From the NCBI GenBank assembly GCA_004519485.1, contig CP038116.1:620001-684000 (forward strand): DNA of 64,000 bases, written 5' to 3'. A program made the position numbers and the translations under genes. The stretch is from Nannochloropsis oceanica. Taxonomy: Eukaryota; Sar; Eustigmatophyceae; Eustigmatales; Monodopsidaceae. Below, piece by piece: positions 33,634 to 47,195 of this stretch. A model generated the notes under the pieces. The model was not told the DNA's origin. It did not search any database and saw only the letters and a program-made list of their open reading frames with translations. Positions within the stretch are counted from its first letter, which is position 1. Each line of letters starts with the position of its first letter.

Positions 33634-35018
33634 ATGTTCGGCTTCGGCCGCAACCGCCGGGCTGCAGACCGAGACCTTGATGCCTTGAAGCGGCAGCAAA
33701 TAGATGGGCTCAAGCAAGCAGTGTCTACCATCAGGGCTGTCAACTCGGTATGTGCGCGAGGGACAAGGGGGGGATTTATGTCGTGTTGGCAAGTCTCTCG
33801 GAAGATGAGGGATGCTCCCCCGGCAGCACTTAGACGCTCAAATATGTGCCTCGAGGCCCCTGCGCGCACCAATGGCTTCCCAGTCACATGGCGAGTGCTA
33901 TCGTGCGTGTATCCATCCTATTCTTGACGCAGTGCGTGTGGACGACTCCCTTCACCCAATCGTTTCACGTCCCTTCTCTCCTCAACCCCTTCACCCTTCC
34001 CTCTCTCTCTCCCTCCCTCCCTCCCTCCCTTCCTCCCTCCCTCCCCCCCCAGGGCCAGCAAGATGCCACCGTCTTCGACCTCCCCCTACCATCCGCCTCC
34101 GCCACTGCCGTCCTTCGCGTTTCCCTTCCCAGTTCTTTCCCTGACCATCCTCCCTCCCTCCGCCTTCTAGGCCTCAGCGTGCGTCATCCCTGGGTCGACG
34201 GCCAAGGCGTCGTGTCATGCCACCCCAAATTAAACCCGTGGCACGCCTCGAACTCGCTGGCCGAGGTGTGTGTGAGCGTCATGCAAGAAATTACCAAGAC
34301 TGTGGGCGGTTCTCCCATTGTAGGAGTGCCGGGGGACAGGTGGGGAGGAGGGGTGGGAGGAGGGGGACAAGGGGGAGGTGGAGGAGGTGGTTTGGGACCG
34401 ATGCAGCCACCGCCATTGCGAGGCGGAGGTGGAGATGGGAGTGGAATGATACCCGGGGGATCCACCCATTCGGTATCTTCCTCCCCTCCTCGTCCAAGCG
34501 TCGTCCTTCCCCCCCTCCCCAACGCCCTCCCTCCGTCCCTCCTTGCTGCCTCCTTGGACGAGCTCAACAACCTCCTCTCCGACGAGGTAGCCTTCTCCAT
34601 GTTCCTCTCCAACACACGGGAAGTAAAGGAATGCAACCGGCAGCTGGAGGCCATCCGGAGGACGAACGCTGATATAGCTCAGGAGACTTTGGAGAAGCGA
34701 GGGGCCGTGACAGAGGCGAGGGAGGAGATGCGACAAGCCCTAGAGATTCTGAGGGAGATCGAAAAAGCCTATGAACGGAAGGTGGGGAGGGTAGGGGAGA
34801 AGGGTGGGAGGGAAGGAGGGATAGAGGGGGTATATCGGGCGCTGGAGAAGGAGGCGGCGGAGAGTGAGAAGAGGAGCGAGGAATGCGCGAAAGCTTTGGT
34901 GTCAGGGGAGATGGACGTGGCAGAATGGCAGGAAAAATACCTGAAGGAGAGGAAATTGTTTCACGCACGCAGCGCAAAACTGGAGAAGATACAGGGGATG
35001 AGGGGGGGGGGAAGGTAA
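33634..35018 (+). CDS. VPS37: ESCRT-I subunit VPS37 (UEV-like plus Mod_r domain)
   Basis: Two exons, 33634..33747 and 34053..35018, join in phase 0 to 359 residues. The N-terminus (MFGFGRNRRAADRDLDALKR) leads into a UEV-like region with SFPDHPPSLRLLG and HPWVDGQGVVSCHPKLNPW ... LAEVCVSVM, as in VPS37A. A Gly/Pro linker follows, then the Mod_r segment (PF07200): SLDELNNLLSDEVAFSMFL, NRQLEAIRRTNADIAQ and a long charged coiled coil ending YLKERKLFHARSAKLEKIQ. In ESCRT-I it bridges VPS23/TSG101 and VPS28 at endosomes for multivesicular-body sorting. Gly tracts (GGGVGGGGQGG) in the linker reflect the local repeat bias. The single intron has a C-rich acceptor side. Confidence 0.85.
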
Positions 35019-35254
35019 GAGTGGGAGGAGGAGGGGGGGGGGGGCTCGGTGTTGATAAGCGAGGGATGATTAAGGAGGAGGAGGAGGAGGAGGTGGTGGT
35101 GGTGGAGGAGGAGCGGATGACGAGATTTTCAAACGGAAACAATAATAATAACAATTATAATAATAGCAATAATCCAAGCAGTTTTAGATGGAGACTTTTA
35201 AATCACAAAATACAAATGAATGAAATGGAAGAAAAAGATCTTTGCGTTGAAGCG

Positions 35255-35334
35255 TTCATCCTCCTCCTCCTCCTCCTCCTCCTCCTCCTCCTTCTTCTTC
35301 TTCTTCTTCTTCTCCTCCTCCTCCTCCTTCACCT
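35255..35334. repeat. CTC/TTC triplet tract
   Basis: Imperfect CTC then TTC triplets downstream of VPS37; a companion CTC tract lies at 35605-35646, inside the last exon of the lipase, where it encodes poly-Gly on the minus strand. Confidence 0.85.
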
Positions 35335-35547
35335 CTTCATCTCAGGTTGACCGACCCAGAAGAGACGATAGAGCAAAGGAAGACAGACAAGACAAGAGAT
35401 GGGCCTGAACGCCTGCATCTAAGCGAGGCTCTAACGACTATCAATGTACTCCAGTAACTGACTTATATTCACTTTACACACGCCCTGCTCCCAACACGCG
35501 TGCGGCCCCTCTCTCTTCCTCCCTCCTTCTGTCCCTTCCTCCCTCTC

Positions 35548-38500
35548 CTACTTGATCCTCAACCCCCTTTTCCCCCCCATCAACATTCCATCCATTAACC
35601 CGCCGCCTCCTCCTCCTCCTCCTCCTCCTCCTCCTCCTCCTCCTCCCCCTCCCTTCCCCTCTGCCACTGACCCCTCACGCACCAAGTCGCTATTAACCGG
35701 ATTCCCTTCCAAATTGGGAAAACGAGCAGTCAAACTCTCGGTCAAATCAATCTCGCACAAATACCTCCCTTCCGCCTGCCCTCCCTCCTTCCCTCCCTCC
35801 CTCCCTCCCTTCCCGGAGAAATAACACCGGTTGTCAGGGTCGTCAGTTGCGGCCGAGGTCCAGCACGCATAGGAGCATATGTGACAAGCCATTGCTCCTT
35901 CTGGGATGTCTCTAAACGTCCGGGCTCCAAAAAGAAAATTTTCCTGAGGAAGGGACCGAGGGAGGGGGGGGGAAGGGAAGACGTGAACGGATGGAAGGGG
36001 AGAACACACACACACACATATACACACACGAGCGCTCTTTCCCTTCTTGACTCCCTTTTTCTTACGAAAGGACGGAAGACACACGCACCGCCCCCCACAG
36101 AATCGAGAGGATGGTCGTCGCTCCTTCCCTTCCCTCCCTCCCTCCTTCCCTCCCTCCCTCTTCCTCCCTCTCCCTCTCTTAGCACTCCCTCCTTCCCTCC
36201 CTCCCTCTTCCTTCCTCTCCCTCCCTTAGCACTCCCTCCCTCCCTCCTTCCCTCCCTCCCTTAGCACTCCCTCTCCCTCCCTCCCTCCCTCTCCCTCCCT
36301 CTCCCTCCCTCCCTCCCTCTTCCTCCCTCTCCCTCCCTTAGCACTCCCTCCCTCCCTCCCTCCCTCCCTCCCTCCCTCCCTTCCCCCCCGCTTACCTTTT
36401 TCAGCCACTCCTGGGTATTTCGCAGGTCGGAAGCGTAGATCGGAACGTTGCCCGCCGCCATGACGAATTGGAAACTTGAGAGATCGTCCTTGTTGTCGAT
36501 AAACGTCATATGCGAGCAAAAGGGCATGGAGAGGTTGTAGCACGCCAGAGGCATCTGGGGAAGGAGGGAGGGAGGGAGGAATTGAGTGAGGGAGCGGTTG
36601 ACGAAGATCACATGATAAACAGCATAGAGTGGTGGATGTTTGAAATACTGGATCAACTTGCCGTTTCTTTTCCCTCCAACTTTCAAAAAAAGGTAAGGAA
36701 AAGCCATCTCTCTTGTGAAGGTCGATGTGTCCCTCAAGGCAGGCAGGGAGGGAGGGAGGGAGGGAGGGAGGGAGGGAGGGAGGGAGGGAGGGAGGGAGGG
36801 AGGGAGGGAGGGAGGGTACCTGAGTGATCACGTCGCCCAGGCCGTAATTAAGGCCTCGTTCTGCCGGCTCATTAAGCTGCCCGGATCCAATGTAGGCCAT
36901 GCGTCGGAGATTGACACGGGCGTTCAAGAAATCAGTGAAGGTCCGATCGCCGACCTGTGGTGATCTGAATAAGGAAGGGGGGAGGGAGGGAGGAAGAGAA
37001 GTGAGAGGTCCTTCTATCCAGATGGGCGATGTGCTGCGTTATGAGAATTATTAACAATAATAATTATATTATTAAAGTATGACACTGTCAGAAGCCACAA
37101 GGTAAGGGAGGAAGGAAGCAAGGGAGGAAGGGAGGGAAGGAGGGAGGGAGGGAGGGAGAAGACAACGTACCCGAATGTGACGCAATTAATTTTGATGTGA
37201 CTGTAATGCTTGACCATGAAGGCCGCGGCCACCTGTGAGATAGCTCCGCCCAGGCTGAAAGGCAAAGAGAATTAGGAAGGAGGAAATGAGAATTAGGAAG
37301 GAGGAAATGAGATATTGAGGGAGGGATGCATGAGTCAGTGACATGAGTTTGCAGATGACCGTGATGATGATAGGTTTCCCCCCCCCTCCCCTTCCCCCTG
37401 CCTGCCCCCTTACCTGTGTCCAGCGAATGTCACGCTTTGAATACCGTAAAGATCGACCTGTCGGGTGAAATCCTCGAAAAACTGCTGGGCGAAGTCGAAA
37501 AAGCCTCAAGGGGAGTTAGGAAGAGGAGGGAGAGACAGGAGAACAAATTACAAGAAGCACATGTAGAAGGACGTGACTTCATTTAGGAGGACGTGGCAGC
37601 TTTCGGTTTTTTAGTCGCTTAGTGAGTATCAAAAGCTCAAACATAAAATTAAATAATAAATGAATAAATAAATAAGTTTCTACACGACAGATATATAAAT
37701 AAATAAATAAATAAATAAATAAATATACGAACAGATGAATCTACGACTTAAAAAAAGTAAAACTTACCATCATGCACTCGGCCCGGCAAACCCGTCTTCT
37801 CCGTCTCCGATTTCGCCGCAAAGCTCGTCTTAAAGTCTGCCTCCCATCCGCCCGGGAACATGGTTCCGCAGAAGAAGACCACCATGCTATTCCCCTTCGT
37901 GAGTGACTGCCCCATGGGCCAATTCCAACCTTCGGGGTCCTTAACGAAGTACACGTTTTGGTTCTCCCATCCCTTGGGCTTTAGGGGGCGGAGCGTGTGG
38001 TAGTCTGCGTTGCTGTGGGTGCTGAGGATGTCGTCCGCGTAGGAGAAGGCAAAGGCGTACCTAGGAAGGGAAATCGATGCGTTGTGCGAAATGAGTAAAC
38101 GATAATATATGGCATGACCGAACATTTTAACGAATACATACGGTAATGGATATGAAATAAAAACACATGAATACGTAAATCATACGTAAATAATAATACA
38201 GATAAAATAAACAAATATATACATACATACATACACAACCCACAGACTTACATATTGTAAACATGCGTCAAATACCACGCATATGTAGGCTTCTCCCTCT
38301 CCACCACCTCCTTCGGAATAATCATCGGCATCGGCAAACCACCTTCCCTCAGCTCCTCCAACTGTTCTGGGAGCTCCCCTGTAGGGTTAGGACAATGATG
38401 CTCCGTTGTCAATTTCTCAAAGTCCGGGGGAGACCTCATCAGAATCTTGGCCGCAATATTCATGACCGGGCAAACCAATCCTGTTTTATACAGGATGCCA

Positions 38501-39171
38501 ACAGGGGAGCAGAAAGGCCAAGCAGGGTCTGGTGAGGGGGAGAGGAGGTTCATAAGATTTCCCATACTACCCATAGTCTCAAAGTGCCCGTCACTCCCAA
38601 TCCCGGCAGCGAGGGATGAGGCCTCTGTTTCAATGGCGGCAGGTTCAATGTCCATGTCAAGCAAGGCATTGAGTTCGTCAAGATCTCGTTGCCATGCTTT
38701 CGTCTCCCAGGGTAATATACGGGTTTCCTTGGTGGGAACAACGACTGCTGGGTCGAGAGGGGCTGCCGCTCCTACGGTTGCTGTGGCGGCCATGGTGGGA
38801 GGAGATGGAGTAGTAGTCTTCCCTTGTCTATCCAGCTGTCGCAACTTTTTTTCGCTCGTGGCTTTCGCCGGTAATGGCGCGGGAATTAGGTTTCCTTCGA
38901 CATGAACTTCCTCATCCTCTTCCTCTTTCTCCCTCTCTATCCACACATCCTCCAATGCCACCGAGGGGATGATCTTGTCCTTGCTCCTCAGCGGACCTAC
39001 AGAATCAGGCATTTCCATTAAGGCTATTTTCGTGGTGTGGGCGGATCTGCCAGTCTGCCCGGCACCGGCGGCGACGTCGGCAATAGCTCCTTGGCCCATG
39101 CTCCACAAGACCAGCAACGTCAGGCTGCCGGCCGCAAACACCGCCGACAGCCTCCGCCTGCGTTGCCGCAT
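35548..39171 (-). CDS. class-3 lipase with N-terminal membrane anchor and long pro-region
   Basis: Minus-strand exons 39171..38252, 38060..37768, 37504..37414, 37254..37171, 36964..36820, 36554..36396 and 35943..35548 close in frame to 695 residues. The N-terminus is basic (MRQRRRR) then hydrophobic (LSAVFAAGSLTLLVLWSM), a signal anchor or signal peptide, followed by about 280 residues without a known domain. The lipase core shows YAFAFSYADDI, NSMVVFFCGTMFPGGW, the nucleophile elbow FAGHSLGGAISQVAAAF (Ser435, split by intron 3), VTFGSPQVGDRTF, GLGDVITQMP (likely Asp507) and CSHMTFID (likely His526). It should hydrolyse acyl lipids, perhaps at an internal membrane. The last exon carries a GGREGG insert from a repeat tract and a Gly run before a short basic end. 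Four tandem copies of a TTAGCACTCCC-containing unit fill intron 6. Confidence 0.88.
36178..36380. repeat. tandem units marked by TTAGCACTCCC inside CCCT tracts
   Basis: The marker TTAGCACTCCC recurs at about 36179, 36228, 36262 and 36338, separated by CCCTCC/TTCCTCC stretches of 34-76 bases, in intron 6 of the second lipase gene. Confidence 0.85.
36744..36815. repeat. pure (GGGA)n tract in a lipase intron
   Basis: About 18 GGGA units on the plus strand (TCCC in the sense orientation of the gene) just after the donor of intron 5. Confidence 0.95.
37261..37308. repeat. 21-base tandem duplication in a lipase intron
   Basis: A 21-base unit beginning GAGAATTAGGAAGGAGGAAA is present twice head to tail (about 37267-37308) in intron 3 of the second lipase gene. 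Confidence 0.8.
37683..37726. repeat. AT-rich AAAT tetranucleotide repeat
   Basis: About eight AAAT/ATAA units in intron 2 of the second lipase gene; a related ATAC repeat lies at 38216-38233 in intron 1. Confidence 0.85.
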
Positions 39172-39901
39172 GGTCTTGGCGCCTCCGTTTGCGTGCCTGT
39201 AGAAAAGATTATGTGGGAGATGGTCAACTTCCGTGAATCTTCAAAGTACGTGATTGGGGGTGTTGAGAGCGCTCTCTCTGCTCTTGCTTGGCGGTGGCAC
39301 CAGTCGACAGCAAACACGACACGCACAAAGATGCGGCCAGTAGAAGCACGCTCTAATATTATACATAGAGTGTGAGTTTGAGATGCCTAAAGCCCCTTGT
39401 ATGACGTGCACAGCTCCAACAGCAGCAAGAACATTATTAACGCCTCGGAATCAACGGCGATAGCTTGCACTTCAGTCGTTGCCGCGGAGATTTGAATTAC
39501 ACGGAAAGAAAAAAGATGTGGCGAGCGTGTATTTGCCGACAGAGGATCTTGATTACAATACACACCCTTGGGTTCCATATGATTGACTGTTATGATACAT
39601 TATCAAGTCGGCCATGGCTGTGCGAGCTCGTTTGCAGAGATGTCTACACCTGCCAAGATACCGTGACCTGATCGGGCCACCGCCGTAAGGCCTCTCATTA
39701 ATGGATGTACTCCCACGAGGAAGAAAGAACACATACAAGGAAAAGATCTAATGACACAAAAATTAAAGTACTGCAGGTGTGAAATTCCCAAGCATTTCTT
39801 AATGTTTTTATCATTGTTTTCCCGCGCCTTCAATCTCTACAGTACACTACGCGTCTCTTCCCCGACCTCCTCTCCTTTAGCATTTGCCCCATTATCTCAC
39901 C
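39172..39901. other. 0.7 kb region between lipase and PsbP-like genes, no gene seen
   Basis: Both neighbours are on the minus strand. It should contain the promoter of the second lipase gene and the 3' flank of the PsbP-like gene. Short open frames have no motif. Confidence 0.45.
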
Positions 39902-41041
39902 CTATCGTGGTGCCACGTCAAACGATTCTAAAATAGCATCCAACCGCGCCGAAGCATCAGGGTCTTCCCAACTCCGCTTGTCTGCCGATACCCATGCCGT
40001 AAGAATGCTTCCATCATCTCTCAAGTACGCCTTGGCCTTACTCACCCTCACATCCGCCTGTTGCCTAATCAATGTCGGGGCCGTTCCAGCCCGCGTCGTG
40101 CTCACGCTCTCACTCGACGGGTTCGCCCGCCGTTCAATCGGACTGGCATCTCCAATTGCTTTGAACACGTCCGACGTTTTTCGTAACGGACGGCCACGTA
40201 TCGGCAGCCTCCCGTCACTCATCCCTCCTCCTCCCCCTTGTCCAGCCCCTCCCATCATGGCGCTCCCCGCACTCCCAGGAATACGATTGATGGGCGTCTT
40301 AACCTTGAACTCCATCGATTTACCCTGTGGTGTACAATCCACCAGCCGCGACAAAAAGCCGTCATTGGCGCTTGTTTCACTTTCCAGTATCTTGCCTAGT
40401 TGAGGAGGTGCCATAGCTGAGACCTTGAGCTGCCCATCTCGATCCCGCATCAATAATGCCGCCACGCCCTTTCCTTCCAGCAAATCTTCGAATTTGGAGA
40501 TCGGCCCCAGCCCACCAAACATAGGCATGAGCGTACCCCACCCCATCCCTTCCTTGATGAGCGAGGACAGGCTTGTGCGCACCACACTAGCGGTGGCACC
40601 TGTGGTGTAGTCGGCGACGACAAGGACGGTGGAACTCGCCTTGACAATGCCCGCGGGGGCCTCGCTTTGCGGCGTGGGGTCACGACGAGACAAGTACCAT
40701 CCCACTGGATATTCAAGCTGCCACAGCTCGGTGGGATCCACGTATTGTTTACGAAGACCCACGTCTACCATGGCGGCAGCGGGCTGGGGGAGGGAGAGGA
40801 GGGCGGGGGTCAGGAGGCCGGCTCCGCCCGCGAGGAGGAGACGGCCCAGGGACTGTTGGAGATAGGTGGCACGGGAGTGCAAGGGTGGAGAGGGCTTGTT
40901 GTGGGACGGGGTCTTGGGCTGGTGTGGCTTGTAGGCGTGAGAGGGAAGGAGCGCGAGGACGAAGAGCGATAGGAACATTTGGGGGAGGCTGATGATCATG
41001 GCGCGCCCAGTGAGCCGCCGGACCGGTGGTGCTGGGGCCAT
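39902..41041 (-). CDS. PsbP-like thylakoid protein, intronless
   Basis: A single open frame of 379 residues. MIISLPQMFLSLFVLALLPSHAY (from the second Met, residue 15) is a signal peptide followed by a Lys/Pro/Ser/His-rich transit-like segment and a twin hydrophobic stretch ending LPQPAAAM, which looks like a thylakoid-transfer signal with an AxA site. Then PsbP-type motifs follow: DPTELWQLEYPVGWYLS, STVLVVADYTTGATASVV, SLIKEGMG and the closing AYLRDDGSILTAWVSADKRS ... LDAILESFDV. An unusual insert of about 70 residues (Gly/Met/Arg-rich) sits before the last strands. Likely acts in the plastid lumen in photosystem assembly or repair. Met1 at 41041 or Met15 at 40999 may be the true start; the signal peptide favours the second. 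Confidence 0.78.
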   Translation of the reverse strand: MAPAPPVRRLTGRAMIISLPQMFLSLFVLALLPSHAYKPHQPKTPSHNKPSPPLHSRATYLQQSLGRLLLAGGAGLLTPALLSLPQPAAAMVDVGLRKQYVDPTELWQLEYPVGWYLSRRDPTPQSEAPAGIVKASSTVLVVADYTTGATASVVRTSLSSLIKEGMGWGTLMPMFGGLGPISKFEDLLEGKGVAALLMRDRDGQLKVSAMAPPQLGKILESETSANDGFLSRLVDCTPQGKSMEFKVKTPINRIPGSAGSAMMGGAGQGGGGGMSDGRLPIRGRPLRKTSDVFKAIGDASPIERRANPSSESVSTTRAGTAPTLIRQQADVRVSKAKAYLRDDGSILTAWVSADKRSWEDPDASARLDAILESFDVAPR

Positions 41042-41783
41042 TTCACCTATTTGTCATATGAATTATATGCGCATGTATGTGTGTAAGAGGTGACTGCGTG
41101 TGGGTGGTGTAAAGGTGAGAAGGAGGCATCGGATATTCGGACGTGTGCCTTGGCTTCATCCTCGCCAACACAAGTGGGTTGAAGCGTGTCGGTTGCGACA
41201 TCTACTTGCACAGGTAGTCGGACACATTTACGGGTAAATAAGCAAGAATGGGCGTTTATTAGCAGTTTGGTCAGGTGGGTTGTGTGTAGGGAGCAAGAAG
41301 AAAGAACAAAGTGAGGCGCGTGGCTTAGACCCGTGCCTTGCTGATCGAGCAAACCACCAAAGCCACTAGAAATGGCCATGCCGACGTTGCACTTCTTCTT
41401 ACTTTCCTCCTATCTTCTTTGTATTTGTGTCTGTGATCTTCATGTTCACAAGTTGGTTTCATCTACTCCTCGTTCCCCCCCCTAAAGGGAGGTTACTCCA
41501 CACCCCTTTTTTCTATCCTCTTATATGTCACTCTCTAGGCCTACTTCCCCTTCTTCCTCCATATATATCATCTACGGATCCCCTCTCCTACTCATAACCT
41601 ATTCTTCGTCATTCCGTCTGCCAAATCATTCTTTCTTACGTAATCCTTCCCTCATTCAGAACTCTATACATACAGTAAGTCCCCTCACCCGAGCCATCCT
41701 TTACCCCCTCCTTTATCGCTCCCCTCCTTTGTACACCACCTGCGACGGTTCCTTCTCCTCCTTTTCCTCTTCCTCCTCCCTCC
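41042..41783. other. 0.7 kb intergenic region, no gene seen
   Basis: Probable promoter of the PsbP-like gene on its left side and 3' flank of the unknown Gln/Ser-rich gene on its right. No motif-bearing frame. Confidence 0.45.
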
Positions 41784-43171
41784 TCACCACACGTCAATCC
41801 CCTCATCTCCCTCTCCATCCTCCCCTGCCCCTCTCGGCGCCGCTCTCGACACCAACTTTGCTGCCATCCTCCTCTTTCCCGTCTCTGTCAGCCTCTTCCT
41901 CCCCACACTCCTCCTCGTCCTAACCGCCACGGCCTTCTGTAGCTCATACTCCTCCATCCACCCACCCACCCCTTCCATCTCTTCCTCCCTCCCCTCCTCT
42001 GCCTCCTCCTCTTGCAACGTCCTTGCCTTCTTTTTCCGCCCATAAGAAGAGAGGGACGCTAGAGTCCGTCTCACAGGTGCCATGGGCCATTCCTCTCCCT
42101 CCGCCAACTCCATTAAACTCGACACCAACGCCGCCTTGTAGCTCATCACCTCCTTCCCTCCTTCACTCCCTCCCTCCCCCCCTCCCCCCTCTTCCCCCTC
42201 CTCCTTCTCCTCTCCCAAGAACACCCACTGCTCCCCCCCCGTTGAGAGCGCCACATGCTCCCATCCTTCCTCCCCCCCACCTTCTTTCCTTGTCTCCTTT
42301 CCTCCCTCCCCCCACACCTCCTCCACCGACGGCCAGACCATCGGATCCTCCACCCTCAGCCCTTGTCCTCCGTCCCCTCCTCCATCCTTCCATCCCTCCC
42401 TCGTGTGATGCCCGCTGTTCTGCAGAGACGTAAGGATGGTGGAGGCGGCGGCAAACACCTCATGGGCCTGCTCCCATACGGCTTCAACGAGGCAGGGGTC
42501 GGCAGAGGGGAATGCCTACGGGGGAGGAGGGAGGGAAGGAAGGAGGGAGGGAGGGAGGGAGGGCGGGAGGGGTCAATGGAAGATAGCATACACGTAGAAA
42601 ATCGGCGCCTCTTCATCCTAACCCTTCATCCCTCCCTCTCTGCTTCTCTCCCACTTTCGCTCCTCACCTGAAGCAAGTCCTCCTTCCTCCTCCTATCCCT
42701 CATTACCCTGACTTTCGCCCCCTCCTCTTCAATGAAAACCACCAGCCCATTCTCTCCGACCAATGTGCGGCCTCGCCCCGGGAAAAGCCTGCTGCCAGTG
42801 CCACTCCTGCTACTGCTGCCAGAAGAACGACTGAAGAAAGAAGCAGCGGCAAGATCAGCACCAACAGTAGCCTCATTCTCAGTCACAACTGAGGGGCGGA
42901 TGGAAGTGGAGGAAGAGGAGGAGGATGAGGACGGAGCAGCAGCAGCGGCAGCAGCAGCAGCATTGGCGGCATCTCGACGGGCGAAGAGCATAGATGGGCT
43001 CAGTCGTTGAAAATGGTAAGCACGTGGACGATCAGGCTGTTCTTGTTGCTGCTGCTCTTGCTGCTTCTCTTGCCGAAGTTGGAGTCGGCGCACTTGGGCC
43101 GTCAAGTCGTTCAGGTCGAAGAGTTTTAGACATCCGGTGTGCGCCCGCAGAGAATCCCATTGGAAGCTCAT
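41784..43171 (-). CDS. unknown protein, Gln/Ala/Ser-rich middle and charged C-terminus
   Basis: Two minus-strand exons, 43171..42668 and 42515..41784, join in phase 0 through a GT-AG intron to 411 residues. The start MSFQWDSLRAHTGCLKLFDL is followed by a Gln/Glu-rich coiled-coil-like stretch, runs of Ala and Ser, then an ordered-looking segment TLVGENGLVVFIEEEGAKVR. The second exon has an amphipathic part (CLVEAVWEQAHEVFAAASTI), several acidic Gly/Glu repeats, SYKAALVSSLMELAEGEEWP and a basic end. I do not recognise a family. Composition suggests a nuclear or cytosolic scaffold but this is a guess. The consistent frame across the intron supports coding. Confidence 0.6.
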
Positions 43172-44282
43172 CTTTCCCCGACGATGCGGGTGTTAATGCT
43201 GCTGGTGGATTGTAGGAGAGGAGCGTGGGAATCTCGCCCGCGCGGTGTCGGGGGAGGGGTCGGGGGACAGAAAGCTTAAGCTAGACGCTTCGTGACCAGC
43301 TTGCCTGGCGTTTGTTGCGCCTGTGAAGTGTGGTGATGTGTGTGGTGTGAAGTGTGTGTGCTCGACAGTATCCTGGCATTGCACATTAATGTGCGCTGGC
43401 ATGGCGGGGGCGATCCGAAGCAAGAAGCAGGAAGGGGGGGAGGGTTGATGCAAATAACACTTATTCATCAAGTCCAGCCGCGAAGGACCCCTGCATATAA
43501 AAATATTGAAATCGTCGTTGACCTGGTTGTGGGGATGGTGGGGGAGAAAGATGTTTGACTGGATGAGTCACGGGAAGTAAGCAGGGAGTGGAATCACGCT
43601 GCAGGCGCGGGCGGGGAAAGACAGGAAGACAGCTGTTGCGCGCCTTGCAGGGACCAATGACACACTGGTCTGATCCCCTAAGCTTACTCCACCGCCCAAG
43701 TTCACATTCAGACAGCACAGCCTTAATTGAGGGTCAAAGGACGGCTGGGCGGTCTTATATTTTCAAAACCCTGGAGGCAACGAATACGCGCAACGCAAAA
43801 CACCCCCGTGGGTCATACGCTAACGTCTCGATCTCCCGGAGCTGCAACTTTTGGGACAAAACCTTGATTATGTGGATTCAAACACAAACATCATAAGCGC
43901 TGGAGGAGGAGGAGCGTGTCGAGTAGAAATTGCGCCTTGCACAGTCATCCCTTTGATACGCGCTACGCACACACACGCTTGAAGCTATTTAGCCTCCCCA
44001 CCATCACAACACCCTTTCCACGCGAGACCAAGGAGCTTCACTCACACAACCACACCTAATCATACTACAGCAAAACAACAGTGGCACGACACCAATTACA
44101 ACAACAGGATTGGGAGGCGGCGGAAGTGGAGGAAGAGTCTTCGAATCGAACCCCCTGTCTGACTCGGGTCTGTGCGGGATTTTACACGGCCAAGTGCACA
44201 GCAGCTGCAGTAGCAGAAGTAGCAGCAACAATAAGAGCAGCAACAACAACAGGCACAGGAAGGGGGCAGCTGAACCCAAAAT
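43172..44282. other. 1.1 kb divergent intergenic region
   Basis: Lies between the start of the unknown minus-strand gene (43171) and the likely start of the DUF599 gene (44283). No gene is supported. A CAG/CAA-rich stretch at 44198-44255 precedes the DUF599 start and could be 5' UTR or an upstream coding exon. Confidence 0.45.
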
Positions 44283-46609
<2,327 letters not shown>

Positions 46610-46709
46610 NNNNNNNNNNNNNNNNNNNNNNNNNNNNNNNNNNNNNNNNNNNNNNNNNNNNNNNNNNNNNNNNNNNNNNNNNNNNNNNNNNNNNNNNNNN
46701 NNNNNNNNN
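46610..46709. other. assembly gap of exactly 100 N
   Basis: A run of 100 N, the usual placeholder for a gap of unknown length. It is flanked on the left by GGA-rich repeat and interrupts the 3' end of the DUF599 gene and of the convergent membrane-protein gene. Confidence 0.99.
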
Positions 46710-47195
46710 GGCCAGGAAGAGGACTAAGTGGAAGACGAGCCTTCGCACCAGTGTCGTGGGAGGACGAGGACGAGAGGGAGAGCCTTGTTGCTGCTGCTGT
46801 TGTTGTTGGAGGAGGAGGAGGGTTTGCTCACTCGCGGCTCCTGCTTCTCCTCCTGCTCCTCTTGTGGAGGAATGCTGGGTGGAAGGACGAAAGTCGTAGG
46901 AGGACCATGCCCGAGGCCACCATCGATAGCGCGAGGCAATGGACGTAAACACGACCAGGCGCCAAAAGCAGAGGGCGGCGAGGAAGAGGGTGAGGAGGAA
47001 ACCCATAACGGGGGCATTATTGTCACAGATTACGCGTGTGGATGGGTCTGCGCTGCTACTGCTACTGCTACTGCTGGTGCTGCTGGGAAAGAGGGAGGGA
47101 CAGGGGGCGAGGCTTGAATCGCTGTTAATGCCAACAGACCCGCTTGCGTTTAGCGCGTTCCCTGCGGGTGCTGCTGCGGCTGCCGCTGGTAGCAT
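46710..47195 (-). CDS. membrane protein, first exon only, truncated by gap
   Basis: A minus-strand frame starts at 47195 and is open to the gap (162 codons seen). An Ala/Ser-rich start is followed by VMGFLLTLFLAALCFWRLVVF, then SRYRWWPRAWSSYDFR, a Ser/Gln-rich loop with an eight-Gln run, and a second hydrophobic stretch LVRRLVFHLVLFLA entering the gap. The two hydrophobic segments flanking a basic/aromatic loop suggest a multipass membrane protein. I cannot name the family. No exon of the gene can be recognised on the other side of the gap before the DUF599 exons, so the gap may hide several hundred bases. Confidence 0.5.

Noticed and set aside
44130-44190. tRNA-like TTCGAATC element on the minus strand
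   Set aside because: The T-stem does not pair and no cloverleaf with acceptor and anticodon stems can be drawn.
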